A stretch of 64,000 bases of DNA, taken from an uncultured Alistipes sp. (GTDB taxonomy: Bacteria; Bacteroidota; Bacteroidia; Bacteroidales; Rikenellaceae). The notes under the pieces were generated by a model, which saw only the letters and a list, made by a program, of their open reading frames with translations, made no database searches and had not been told where the DNA came from. Each line of letters begins with the position of its first letter. Positions within the stretch are counted from its first letter, which is position 1. Below, one piece after another: positions 8,938 to 16,829 of this stretch. The stretch spans positions 1-64,000 of the forward strand of contig UQDC01000007.1 in NCBI GenBank assembly GCA_900539755.1, written 5' to 3'. A program made the translations under genes and the position numbers.

Positions 8938-8974
8938 CATAATCCGATAGCGAGGGCTGGAAGTGAAAAGGATC

Positions 8975-9790
8975 ATGGACGCAGAGATGAAAATAGATCG
9001 ACCGCAGGGAATGGCATTGGTGACTGGATCCAGTTCCGGTATAGGATTGGCCTATGCCAAGGAGTTGGCCCGACGTGGTTATGACCTGTTGTTGGTGAGC
9101 AACGAACAGGAGCGGTTGCAGCAAGTCGCTGATGAATTATCTAAGGCTTTTGGGGTACGGGCACTGCCGTTGTATATGGATTTGGCACGTCCTGAAGCAG
9201 CCCGTGAGTTGTATGACCATTGCAAAAAAGAGCATCTGGAAATTGAGGTGTTGGTGAACAATGCCGGTGTTTTCTTCTTTGACGATCTGACGGAGGTGGC
9301 TGCATCTCGTATCGAAACGATGATCATGTTGCATGTCCATACCGTGACCATGTTGTGTCACTATTTTGGAGCGGAAATGCGTCAACGGGGGAAAGGCTAT
9401 ATCCTGAATATGTCGTCGATGTCTGCCTGGACTCCGGCTCCGGGAATTTCCGTGTATGGAGCCAGCAAAAGCTATTTGCGTAAACTCTCCCAAATGTTGC
9501 GCTACGAGTTGCATGGAAATGGGGTGTATGTGACAGCCGTGTGTCCTGGGGCGGTCGCTACGGGACTCTACAACCTTAGTGAAAAGTATCAGCGTTTGGC
9601 CCTGCGTCTTGGGGTGATGATGACGCCTGAGAGGCTGGCCCGCAAAGCAATTCGGGCTCTGTTTGCTCATAAAGATTATATTCTGCCGGGAGGAATTAAT
9701 CGTTTTGTGATCCTGTTACTTTATCTGATGCCCGCCCAAATCATCTATTGGTTGAAAGGACATACCAAACTTTACCGTTATGGCCGTTGA
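8975..9790 (+). CDS. Short-chain dehydrogenase/reductase (DltE-like), possible hydroxysteroid dehydrogenase
   Basis: 271 residues. Cofactor motif TGSSSGIGLAYAKELARRG (TGxxxGIG), NNAG near residue 97, catalytic Ser in MSSMS and the YxxxK pair in VYGASKSYL. The C-terminal 50 residues extend past the classical core, with a hydrophobic stretch (FVILLLYLMPAQIIYWL) that could associate with the membrane, as in 17-beta-HSD type 12-like proteins. I chose the ATG at 8975, which has AAAAGGATC in front, over the in-frame GTG at 8963. Overlaps the next SDR by 11 bases, so the two are translated together. It would oxidise or reduce a hydroxyl group; a steroid or bile acid is suggested by context only. Confidence 0.82.
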   Translation: MDAEMKIDRPQGMALVTGSSSGIGLAYAKELARRGYDLLLVSNEQERLQQVADELSKAFGVRALPLYMDLARPEAARELYDHCKKEHLEIEVLVNNAGVFFFDDLTEVAASRIETMIMLHVHTVTMLCHYFGAEMRQRGKGYILNMSSMSAWTPAPGISVYGASKSYLRKLSQMLRYELHGNGVYVTAVCPGAVATGLYNLSEKYQRLALRLGVMMTPERLARKAIRALFAHKDYILPGGINRFVILLLYLMPAQIIYWLKGHTKLYRYGR

Positions 9791-10718
9791 AACGTGTGAT
9801 AAAACATCACTTGGAGAATCGAGTGCGGCCTATCATTCGGGATGGACGATTGTAACTGGAGCTTCGGGAAGTATCGGAGCGGCTCTGACTGAAGGATTGG
9901 CTGCTCAAGGCTATTCGGTCGTGATGGCTTGTCGTAATTTGAAAAAGGCAGAACCTATCCGGCAACAGATCATGGAACGTAGCGGAAACGATCGGATCGT
10001 TTTGCAGGAATTGGATCTGGCCTCCCTGTCATCGATAAAGAATTTTATCACCGAATTGCGTCAGGTTGCCATGCCGGTGTCCCGATTGTTGAACAATGCC
10101 GGTGTGATGAACGGAACATTCCGTTTAAGCGTAGATGGCCTTGAAGAGGATACAGCTGTCAACTATGTCGCCCCTTATGCGTTGACTTATGGTTTGCTGC
10201 CTTTGATGCGAAGAGGGAGCCGAATCATTAATACTGTCTCATGTACATGGCGGATTGGCCGTATCGGTGACCATTATCTGCTGCCTGATCCTGAAAATTT
10301 TCATCGGTTCACTACCTATGGTAGTTCCAAATTGGCGTTGGTGCTCTTTACGATGGAGATGGCAAAACGTATGTCAGGCAGTGGAATTACAATTCAGGCT
10401 GCTGATCCGGGTGTGGTCGATACAGCCATGTTAACTATGGGACGTTGGTTTGATCCGTTGGCTGACCTGTTTTTCCGTCCGTTGGTAAAGACTCCACAGC
10501 AAGGAGCGGCAACAGCCTTGAAATTGGCCCTGTCGAATGAGGAGATTGGGGTTAATGGAGCGCTGTGGAGTAATTGTAAGATACGGAAAATTCCTCGTTG
10601 GGTTCAAGAACATCCGTATCGTCAGAAATTGATGGAAGATACCAAACTGTGCCTTGAGGGGCATGGGTTGGGATTATTGTGTTTCGGATCGAATAGAGCC
10701 GAAGAGAAAAATGTGTAA
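9780..10718 (+). CDS. Short-chain dehydrogenase/reductase (retinol dehydrogenase/WWOX-like)
   Basis: 312 residues. TGASGSIGAALTEGLAAQG binds the cofactor and ACRNLKKAE favours NADP(H). NNAGVMN is near residue 106, and the catalytic pair is in TYGSSKLALVLFTMEMAKRM. The sequence resembles the retinol dehydrogenase 11-14/WWOX group, which act on hydrophobic alcohols. The ATG lies inside the last codons of the preceding SDR (11-base overlap, different frame). Part of the putative steroid-modifying operon; substrate unknown. Confidence 0.82.
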   Translation: MAVETCDKTSLGESSAAYHSGWTIVTGASGSIGAALTEGLAAQGYSVVMACRNLKKAEPIRQQIMERSGNDRIVLQELDLASLSSIKNFITELRQVAMPVSRLLNNAGVMNGTFRLSVDGLEEDTAVNYVAPYALTYGLLPLMRRGSRIINTVSCTWRIGRIGDHYLLPDPENFHRFTTYGSSKLALVLFTMEMAKRMSGSGITIQAADPGVVDTAMLTMGRWFDPLADLFFRPLVKTPQQGAATALKLALSNEEIGVNGALWSNCKIRKIPRWVQEHPYRQKLMEDTKLCLEGHGLGLLCFGSNRAEEKNV

Positions 10719-10743
10719 TAAACCTGATACAGTGTTATTCATT

Positions 10744-11271
10744 ATGAAAATGAAAAGAAGTTTGATTATCGCTTTGATGCTATCCTTTGCCATGGGGGTA
10801 TATGCAAAAGGCCCGGTCAATATTGAAGGGAAAACGGTGCCTTATGTAAAAATCCGCGATTTGCAGAACCAACCGATTGATTTGCCATCTTTGGGCAAAG
10901 CGCCCTTGCTGTTGTTTTATGTAGATCCTGATCATGCCGGACAAAACAGCGATTTTATCGAGTATTTGGAGAGTCATCCCATCGGAGGAGATAAAATTGT
11001 TGCATACGGTATTGTCAATCTGAAGGATGCGCCCATGTTGCCCAATAGCGTTGTACGCAGTATGATGCGCGCCAAACAGAAGAAAACAGGAGCTGCTATG
11101 TACACGGATGTTGATAATTCATTACGTGATGCATGGGGTATGGGTGATGTGAACAATCAGTTTGTGATTATTTTCGTTACGAAAGATCGTAAAGTGGAAT
11201 TCTTCCGGTACGGAGATTTTACGGAGAAAGACAAAGCCGATTTTTGGCGCGTAGTGAACAAGTATAAATAA
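10744..11271 (+). CDS. Secreted thioredoxin-fold protein (YtfJ-like)
   Basis: 175 residues with a signal peptide (MKMKRSLIIALMLSFAMGVYA). The mature part has a redoxin-like core: KIRDLQNQPIDLPSL, then PLLLFYVDPDHAGQN, and a C-terminal FVIIFVTKDRKVEFFRYGDF. No CxxC pair is present, so it is unlikely to act as a thiol-disulfide exchange enzyme. It resembles the YtfJ family of periplasmic proteins of unknown role. Begins 25 bases after the second SDR and ends before a strong terminator, so it is probably the last gene of that operon. Confidence 0.68.
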   Translation: MKMKRSLIIALMLSFAMGVYAKGPVNIEGKTVPYVKIRDLQNQPIDLPSLGKAPLLLFYVDPDHAGQNSDFIEYLESHPIGGDKIVAYGIVNLKDAPMLPNSVVRSMMRAKQKKTGAAMYTDVDNSLRDAWGMGDVNNQFVIIFVTKDRKVEFFRYGDFTEKDKADFWRVVNKYK

Positions 11272-11289
11272 CGATGTTTGACTATATAG

Positions 11290-11328
11290 CAGCGGGAGAA
11301 GATCAGTTGACCTTCTCCCGCTGTTTTT
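11290..11328 (+). terminator. Rho-independent terminator of the SDR/YtfJ-like operon
   Basis: A perfect 12-base stem CAGCGGGAGAAG / CTTCTCCCGCTG, 10-base loop, then TTTTT, 19 bases after the stop at 11271. Confidence 0.9.
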
Positions 11329-11344
11329 GTGGTGTGACATTTTG

Positions 11345-12097
11345 TTAAAACCGATATCCAAAACCGACGGTCAGATACAAGTTGTACATGTCAAAACTGA
11401 TGCTATGGAAATTCTTTTTGAAGATCGAGTTGGCCGAGCAGGTCAGATCGGCATAAACCGACAGATGGCGATAGGCTTGCCACTCCGCACCTAATTGTCC
11501 TCCCCAACTGAAGCGACGCAACCCATAGCCAAAATCGTAGGAGGCCGATTCGACCTCCACTTTGGTGCCTGTCGGATCCCCATCCCGGATATATCCGTCA
11601 AAGGCTGAACCGGTAAAGCTTCCGTCAATACGGTATGAAAAATAGGGGCCAAATTTGATTTCCCAACGTGGCGAAAGCTGGCGTACGGCCAATATAGGAA
11701 GTGTGATATATTCGTTTTGCACGCGGGTACGGATTCGTCCGGTATAACGTCCCGTCATGTCTCCGGTCATATCCCCATTTTCGATCATCATGGTCATTTG
11801 GTAGTTCTTGACACGTGCTCCGGCATTCATGCCTTTGGTTTCGAAACGGAGACCGGTGGATAGTGCCCATTTCGGTGAAAACCAGCGCATGACATTGCCT
11901 TCCACACTGAAAAGCATGGTCGGCGAGTATGATTCGATTTTTCGTATCTCAGCTGGCAGAGGAATAGGTGAGGTGCCTCCAATGTTGAAACCGGCCCGAA
12001 TACGATATTCGTATTTTTTATTGGTCTGGGCCTGTGTGGAGAGACCGAATATCCCAATCAACAGTAATATGATAATTCCGATTTTTTTACCTTTCAT
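11345..12097 (-). CDS. Outer-membrane beta-barrel protein (PorT-like fold)
   Basis: 250 residues with a signal peptide (MKGKKIGIIILLLIGIFGLSTQAQ). The remainder consists of alternating amphipathic strands with Tyr/Phe/Gly (RAGFNIGG, LSTGLRFETKG, GPYFSYRIDG, VYADLTC) and ends LTVGFGYRF with the terminal Phe typical of outer-membrane barrels. Lies 17 bases downstream of a PCMD lipoprotein gene on the same strand, so it probably forms a two-gene surface unit with it. The ligand is unknown. Confidence 0.75.
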   Translation of the reverse strand: MKGKKIGIIILLLIGIFGLSTQAQTNKKYEYRIRAGFNIGGTSPIPLPAEIRKIESYSPTMLFSVEGNVMRWFSPKWALSTGLRFETKGMNAGARVKNYQMTMMIENGDMTGDMTGRYTGRIRTRVQNEYITLPILAVRQLSPRWEIKFGPYFSYRIDGSFTGSAFDGYIRDGDPTGTKVEVESASYDFGYGLRRFSWGGQLGAEWQAYRHLSVYADLTCSANSIFKKNFHSISFDMYNLYLTVGFGYRF

Positions 12098-12114
12098 AGT
12101 TCTGAAATTTGTGA

Positions 12115-13209
12115 CTATTCATAAATGATCTGAACAGCATCTACGTACAATGTGCTTCCGACAGCTCCTTCAAAATGGGCTCCTCCCTGGCTCGCAGTGA
12201 AAACCACAGCCAAATTGTATTTGAAAGCTTGCTGTTTGAGTGGATCGTATGGCTTGTCGTACGTGAATTCGATGTCAAATACCTGATAGGATGTGCCGGT
12301 GGTCTCTTCAAGCGGAACCATGGCACGAGCTACAATGTTGGGAGAGGTAGTGATGTTGCTGCCATCGAGATATTCGACTGCATCGTCTGTTTCATATAGA
12401 ATTGCATAAATCTGTCCCATATCACGTTGTGCGGGAACCACCTCTTTGCCATTTTTATCGGTTATATTTCCACCTGAGATATACCGATAGTGTCCGATAA
12501 AACGTACCGGTTTTTGTTCGAATGGCAGACCGAAATGAGTTGCTCCGAGGGGATTGCTGACTGCGCTGGAACCGTCGAAAGTTCCGATAAACAGGTTGCC
12601 TGCCGCAATGGGCATACCGACTAATGAACCCCAGAAGCCAGTGGAACGAGTGACCAATTTGGCAGCATATTTTCCCTGATAGGCATCTGTAGTGGCGAAA
12701 GTCGGGAAATCATCAGGTTTTGCAGAGCTACCTGCAATAAAAGTGTAGCCTGCATTTCCTGAACTCCAGATGTTTTGCTCATCGCCGCTGGGTAACAGCT
12801 CATATGGCGTTTGGAATTTATCGGTCCGCCAATGTTCGAAATCGTAGAGGGTCGGAATATCGGCTTGTGATACAGAAACCGTATAAACTTTAGACCATTG
12901 GCGGTCTTCAGAGGTAACTGTATAGGTTTGTGGAGTTGTGAAATCGCGTGTGGTTCCTGATGCCGGTTCGATCGTTGCACCTGGTGTCAATGTAAATTCC
13001 GGTGCCAAAGCTGTAATTTCTGCGCTTCCCGGTAGCAGCATTAGTTGAACCGTATTGTTCGTGATCAAGGGGTCTGATTTGAGGGTCCCTTCAGGGAGAG
13101 AACATTGTTCGATATCGGCCTCACTGTTGAGAGGCTCTTTTTTTATGCAGCTGGTCAGGCTAAAGCAGATCAATCCTAAAAGGCAAAATGTGAGAATATT
13201 ATTTCGCAT
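12115..13209 (-). CDS. PCMD-domain surface lipoprotein (putative carbohydrate metabolism domain)
   Basis: 364 residues. Lipobox MRNNILTFCLLGLICFSLTSC with Cys21. Residues about 40-115 form an Ig-like strand domain (ITALAPEFTLTPGATIEPASG, then TYTVTSEDRQWSKVYTVSV), as seen in front of PCMD domains. Residues about 120-364 form the PCMD domain: DFEHW near the start, AAKLVTRSTGFWG in the middle, and FTASQGGAHFEGAVGSTLYVDAVQIIYE at the end. PCMD proteins are surface glycan-associated lipoproteins of Bacteroidetes; their molecular role is unproven. First gene of a two-gene unit with the downstream barrel protein. Confidence 0.85.
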   Translation of the reverse strand: MRNNILTFCLLGLICFSLTSCIKKEPLNSEADIEQCSLPEGTLKSDPLITNNTVQLMLLPGSAEITALAPEFTLTPGATIEPASGTTRDFTTPQTYTVTSEDRQWSKVYTVSVSQADIPTLYDFEHWRTDKFQTPYELLPSGDEQNIWSSGNAGYTFIAGSSAKPDDFPTFATTDAYQGKYAAKLVTRSTGFWGSLVGMPIAAGNLFIGTFDGSSAVSNPLGATHFGLPFEQKPVRFIGHYRYISGGNITDKNGKEVVPAQRDMGQIYAILYETDDAVEYLDGSNITTSPNIVARAMVPLEETTGTSYQVFDIEFTYDKPYDPLKQQAFKYNLAVVFTASQGGAHFEGAVGSTLYVDAVQIIYE

Positions 13210-13592
13210 AAGTTCTGTTTTGATTATACCGGTTTATCCAGTTACGTTGTTACCCTTTTCTTCTCCAATATTGTTTGATTGTTGAAGAAGAGATGTTCTA
13301 TCGTTTTACATTCAGTTAAACGATGTCCCTTTTAAAATGTTACGATGCCTATATGGAGTGGTGTGTCTGGGCATACCCGATGATGTTTGTTATGTGCTGA
13401 TTCTCTATATAGTCATTGTTGTCGCTGATCAAGTAAGTTTATTCGTTTAGCAACTTGATGAGTCGTTGAGGGGGGATCGATCTGTGTGACTTTGTTCAAA
13501 ATATTTTTGGGGTGATCAGAAGTGTGTAAACCTTTTTCATTTGTTGTCGGAGCAATTCATGGAGTGTGTAGAGCCATGATTGGTTGATATTG
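13210..13592. other. Intergenic region between divergent genes
   Basis: About 380 bases, AT-rich, separating the PCMD lipoprotein (minus) from the Nim-like gene (plus). I could not find a convincing promoter for the minus gene. No open frame with support. Confidence 0.5.
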
Positions 13593-13621
13593 TTGTTGAG
13601 TCGTGTCTTTTCGTATCTTTG
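13593..13621 (+). promoter_or_regulatory. Promoter of the Nim-like gene (TTG - 18 - TATCTTTG)
   Basis: TTG at 13593-13595 (or 13596-13598), then TATCTTTG at 13614-13621. Transcription would begin about 8 bases past this, just before the ATG at 13645. This excludes the in-frame alternative start at 13603. Confidence 0.7.
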
Positions 13622-13644
13622 GCAAATCAAAATTCTTTGCAGTT

Positions 13645-14133
13645 ATGGAAAAGTTCAGAGCTGTACGTCGCAAGGATCGTACCTGGGACGCTCTTTCCGC
13701 ACGAAAATTGTTGGAACAGGGTGAATATGGTTTCTTGGCTATGTGTAGTGAGTCAGGTTATGGATATGGTTTGCCATTGAGTTATGTGGTCGATGGGGAG
13801 CATATCTATTTTCATTGTGCACCAGAAGGAGAGAAACTCGATGCCATTCGAGCCAACGGACGCGTGAGTTTTTGTGTTGTTGGGCAAACGCAGGTTATTC
13901 CACAACATTTTACTACGGCCTATCAGAGTGTGCATCTTTTCGGACACATCGCTGAGGTGCAGTCAGAAGAGGAGCGTTTACATGCTTTAAGACTTTTGGT
14001 GCGCAAGTACAGCCCGGATTATGTGGAGATCGCCGAAAAATACATTGCAGGCTCCTTTCATCGAACCAATGTGTTGCGTCTCGATATAGAACACATGAGC
14101 GGGAAATGTAAACGAGTCCCGCCGCAGCATTGA
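13645..14133 (+). CDS. Pyridoxamine 5'-phosphate oxidase-like flavoprotein, Nim-related
   Basis: 162 residues. Split-barrel FMN-binding fold: MEKFRAVRRKDRTW at the start, GEYGFLAMCSESGYGYGLPL, then IYFHCAPEGEKLDAIRANGRVSF (typical of the Nim/PNPOx-like group), a VHLFGHIAEV strand and a C-terminal VLRLDIEHMSGK. The group includes the Nim proteins associated with 5-nitroimidazole resistance and many uncharacterised relatives. Whether this one has such activity cannot be told from sequence. The start is fixed by the promoter at 13593-13621. Followed by a bidirectional terminator at 14335-14375. Confidence 0.82.
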   Translation: MEKFRAVRRKDRTWDALSARKLLEQGEYGFLAMCSESGYGYGLPLSYVVDGEHIYFHCAPEGEKLDAIRANGRVSFCVVGQTQVIPQHFTTAYQSVHLFGHIAEVQSEEERLHALRLLVRKYSPDYVEIAEKYIAGSFHRTNVLRLDIEHMSGKCKRVPPQH

Positions 14134-14334
14134 TTCTCGGTGAGTAATTGAAATATTACGAGTCGTAAAGTGCTGCTTAGATAAGAAGTACAGCTGGAAT
14201 GAGAGCGTTATGGAGAATGCGCTGAACGTTCCCTGGGGAGGAAAAGAACTGGATAAGCTATATAGATTTCAAAAGTTTTTGCGCTACGGTCTGGTTCAGA
14301 TGGATGTTTTTTTGAGTAAGTGTTATTGTATCAT

Positions 14335-14375
14335 AAAAAAACAGGAGGGGTCCAAAGTCCCCTCCTGTTTTTTTA
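14335..14375. terminator. Bidirectional terminator between Nim-like and nitroreductase genes
   Basis: A perfect 10-base stem ACAGGAGGGG / CCCCTCCTGT (14341-14368) with loop TCCAAAGT. It is preceded by A6 and followed by T7, so it can end transcription from both sides. Nothing else is seen between 14134 and 14426; a 68-codon frame at 14210 runs through this hairpin and is not credible. Confidence 0.88.
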
Positions 14376-14426
14376 AAAGTATGTCTAAAGCTTGTTTAAG
14401 TTTCCGTGTTAATTAGCTGATGATCG

Positions 14427-15176
14427 TTATTTCGTTTCGAGACCGATCTGTTCGCGTAAGTAACCCGCAATGCCATGTTTCATCGAGTGACGGTGATAAT
14501 CGGCAATATGGCCTGACCAGTCATTGGTGGTTTGATCACCTGCACGAGTCTGGTTATATTGGGTAACTTCACGATCGTAATCTGCCAACAGCGGCTTCAT
14601 CTCTTCATCTGTGCTGTAGTGATTGTGATGAATAACAGTGGGTTGGGGTAATTTGGGTTTCAGGTCTGGCATCTCGCGTGGGTAGCCGATAGCCAATCCG
14701 CAAACGATGGATACCCCCTCTGGTAAGCCCAGCATATCAGAAAGTTTCCGTGGATCTGCCGTGCGGGTATATCCAATGCAGCAGCAACCTAATCCGAGTG
14801 ATTCGGCTACTGTGACAGCACTCATCATCGCCAGAGATGCATCAATCACCCCGACCGTATAGCCGTCGATTGTGGATTCGAAAGCTGGGGTCTCTTCTCC
14901 GTGCAGTGCAGCTGCTACACGCAGTTTGTGAAAATCGGTGCAGAAAACCAAAAAATGAGAGCAGGTCTTGATCTGTTTCTGGTTGGTAATTGCATAAATC
15001 TGCTCTTTGAGCGGCTGATCATCAATGACGATGACTGAAAATTGTTGCCCGTTATAGCTGGTCGGAGTGTTGCGGATCGCATCATAGATCTGCTGCATCT
15101 TCTCGGGCTCTACCTTTATACGCTCGTAACGGCGGATCGACCTCCGTTCAAGCAATGATTCTTGTACACTTTTCAT
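14427..15176 (-). CDS. Nitroreductase family protein (FMN-dependent, NfsA-like)
   Basis: 249 residues. Opens with the family signature LLERRSIRRYERIKVEPEKM, then TPTSYNGQQFSVIVI (FMN contact) and LAMMSAVTVAESLGLGCCCIGYTR, with the C-terminal region DYDREVTQYNQTR typical of NADPH-dependent oxidoreductases of the NfsA/FRP group. It reduces nitro compounds or quinones using NAD(P)H; the physiological substrate is open. I start at the ATG at 15176; an in-frame GTG at 15200 would add eight residues with no support. Convergent with the Nim-like gene. A -7-like TATATTTG stands at 15240-15247 on the minus strand. Confidence 0.88.
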   Translation of the reverse strand: MKSVQESLLERRSIRRYERIKVEPEKMQQIYDAIRNTPTSYNGQQFSVIVIDDQPLKEQIYAITNQKQIKTCSHFLVFCTDFHKLRVAAALHGEETPAFESTIDGYTVGVIDASLAMMSAVTVAESLGLGCCCIGYTRTADPRKLSDMLGLPEGVSIVCGLAIGYPREMPDLKPKLPQPTVIHHNHYSTDEEMKPLLADYDREVTQYNQTRAGDQTTNDWSGHIADYHRHSMKHGIAGYLREQIGLETK

Positions 15177-15239
15177 GGTCTCTTGTTTTGCGTCAGGCAC
15201 GACCGGTTACATAGCTATGCCTGTTTTATTCATCTACTG

Positions 15240-15247
15240 CAAATATA
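15240..15247 (-). promoter_or_regulatory. -7 element of the nitroreductase gene (TATATTTG)
   Basis: Minus-strand TATATTTG about 64 bases before the ATG at 15176. No TTG at the -33 distance was found, so confidence is limited. Confidence 0.4.
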
Positions 15248-15647
15248 ACGTATTATCTGTTTCCGATCTTGTTTATTGTTGGCCTGTTAATAAAATCGTG
15301 CCGAAAATTTTATTCAGTTTCAAATGACCTTGGGAGGGGGCCTTCCTCCGGTCCTTACTACAAAGTCTATTCCTGCAAGTTTAGTAGATACTTACCAGAC
15401 TTGCTGTGATCTATGTTAAGTGTAAGATCTCTATCGAGTGGTAGTGCGTACTCTGATTTTGTTATATCCGTTTTGTTGTAGTCGGCTTTAGTCTCTTGGG
15501 GAGTGTTGTGTTGAAAGCAATGAGGTTAAGAAGGGTAGGAGGAGTCGCATCGACCGAAGACAGCCTCTGGAGAGAAAGTAAATAGAGTGGAGGCTCCTTA
15601 ATGTTTGGCGGCGAAAGGTTGTGTTGGGTGCGCGATGTGAAAAAATA
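15248..15647. other. Intergenic region, no gene seen
   Basis: About 400 bases between the nitroreductase promoter and the terminator of the ROK kinase. Only short chance frames are present and I see no repeat or RNA motif. Confidence 0.55.
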
Positions 15648-15671
15648 AAGGCCGTCACAATGGACGGCCTT
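15648..15671 (-). terminator. Terminator of the ROK kinase gene
   Basis: A perfect 9-base stem AAGGCCGTC / GACGGCCTT with a 6-base loop. On the minus strand it runs into TATTTTTTC. It starts 26 bases past the kinase stop. Confidence 0.88.
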
Positions 15672-15696
15672 ATAAAAGGTTAGCTCACAAAGCAGA

Positions 15697-16677
15697 TTAA
15701 GCCTGAGCGTCTTGTGCTTCTTTGAGACTTTGCCATACAAGGGCAGAAGCTCCCAGTACCGCAGCGTTTTTGCCATCAATGCCTGAAGGTAACAACTTCA
15801 CCTTGTTGCGGAAGATGGCCAACAGGTTCTGTTCCATGTATTTCTTAGTCGGCTCGAAGATATATTTGCCGGCTTTGGCCAGTCCACCGAAGAGGAAGAT
15901 TGCTTCAGGACTGGTCAGGGCAACAGCGTCAGCCAATGCCTCACCAAGCAATTTGCCGGTATATTCATATGCTTCGATAGCGATTGGATCGCCATTCAAA
16001 GCAGCTTTAGTGATCATTTCGGCTGTCAGATCATCATAAGAGATGCGACGGAATTCGCTATCCTCGATGTGGTCGGCCAGCAACTTGAACACGGTACGTT
16101 TGATTCCGGTTGCCGAAGCGTAGGTCTCCAAGCATCCTTTACGTCCGCAACCGCAGATACGACCGGTTTTGTTAACTACAACGTGGCCCAACTCACCGGC
16201 AAAACCGTCATGACCGTAGATCAGTTTGCCGTTGGCAACGAAACCGCTTCCGAGGCCAGTACCCAATGTAACCACCAAAAAGTCTTTCATGCCTTTGGCA
16301 CCGCCATAAACCATCTCACCGACGGCTGCAGCATTGGCGTCATTGGTGATGATTACCGGAACAGTGGGGAAGTAACGTTTGATCTTTTCAACGATGTTCA
16401 GCACACCTTTCCAAACCAGGTTCGGAGCGAATTCGATCGTTCCGGTGTAGTAGTTGCCATTGGGTGCACCGATGCCGATACCCACCAATTCAACATCGTC
16501 GCCTGCCCGTTTGAGCAGTGACTGAATGCCGATATAAAGCTCTTCGATGTATTGATCGAAATCGGGATAATTACGAGTCGGGAAAACACCTTCACAGATG
16601 ATCTCACCCTGCTCGTCAACGAGACCGTAAACGGAGTTGGTTCCTCCGATATCTACGCCTACAGCTACTTTTTTCAT
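15697..16677 (-). CDS. ROK-family sugar kinase (glucokinase)
   Basis: 326 residues. VGVDIGGTNSVYGLVD is the N-terminal ATP phosphate-binding motif; ITNDANAAAVGE holds the catalytic Asp; LGTGLGSGFV is the second phosphate loop; and GELGHVVV followed by CGCGRKGCLETYAS is the ROK zinc-binding signature with all cysteines present. The protein phosphorylates glucose (or a related hexose) in the cytoplasm. Monocistronic: its own promoter at 16725-16754 and terminator at 15648-15671. Glucokinase is the likeliest role, but ROK kinases vary in sugar specificity. Confidence 0.93.
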   Translation of the reverse strand: MKKVAVGVDIGGTNSVYGLVDEQGEIICEGVFPTRNYPDFDQYIEELYIGIQSLLKRAGDDVELVGIGIGAPNGNYYTGTIEFAPNLVWKGVLNIVEKIKRYFPTVPVIITNDANAAAVGEMVYGGAKGMKDFLVVTLGTGLGSGFVANGKLIYGHDGFAGELGHVVVNKTGRICGCGRKGCLETYASATGIKRTVFKLLADHIEDSEFRRISYDDLTAEMITKAALNGDPIAIEAYEYTGKLLGEALADAVALTSPEAIFLFGGLAKAGKYIFEPTKKYMEQNLLAIFRNKVKLLPSGIDGKNAAVLGASALVWQSLKEAQDAQA

Positions 16678-16724
16678 GGTAGAGTCAGTATGGTATTTTT
16701 AAATTATTTTATTAAAACAACAAT

Positions 16725-16754
16725 CAAATTTACGAAAAAAATTGAGGACAGCAA
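16725..16754 (-). promoter_or_regulatory. Promoter of the ROK kinase gene (TTG - 19 - TAAATTTG)
   Basis: On the minus strand TTG (16754-16752), 19 bases, then TAAATTTG (16732-16725): a full consensus match, with a leader of about 40 bases. Confidence 0.8.
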
Positions 16755-16783
16755 TAGTAATGTCTCGAATCGGTTTATTTTTT

Positions 16784-16791
16784 TAACTTTG
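16784..16791 (+). promoter_or_regulatory. -7 element of the polyprenyl synthase gene (TAACTTTG)
   Basis: TAACTTTG lies 38 bases before the ATG at 16830. No matching TTG at -33. It is divergent from the ROK promoter, about 30 bases away. Confidence 0.5.
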
Positions 16792-16829
16792 TAGGTCTTG
16801 TTTTGGAGGACTTTTAATCTGCAAAAGCT

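Noticed and set aside
14210..14416. 68-codon open frame
   Set aside because: It reads through the strong terminator at 14335-14375 and has no features.
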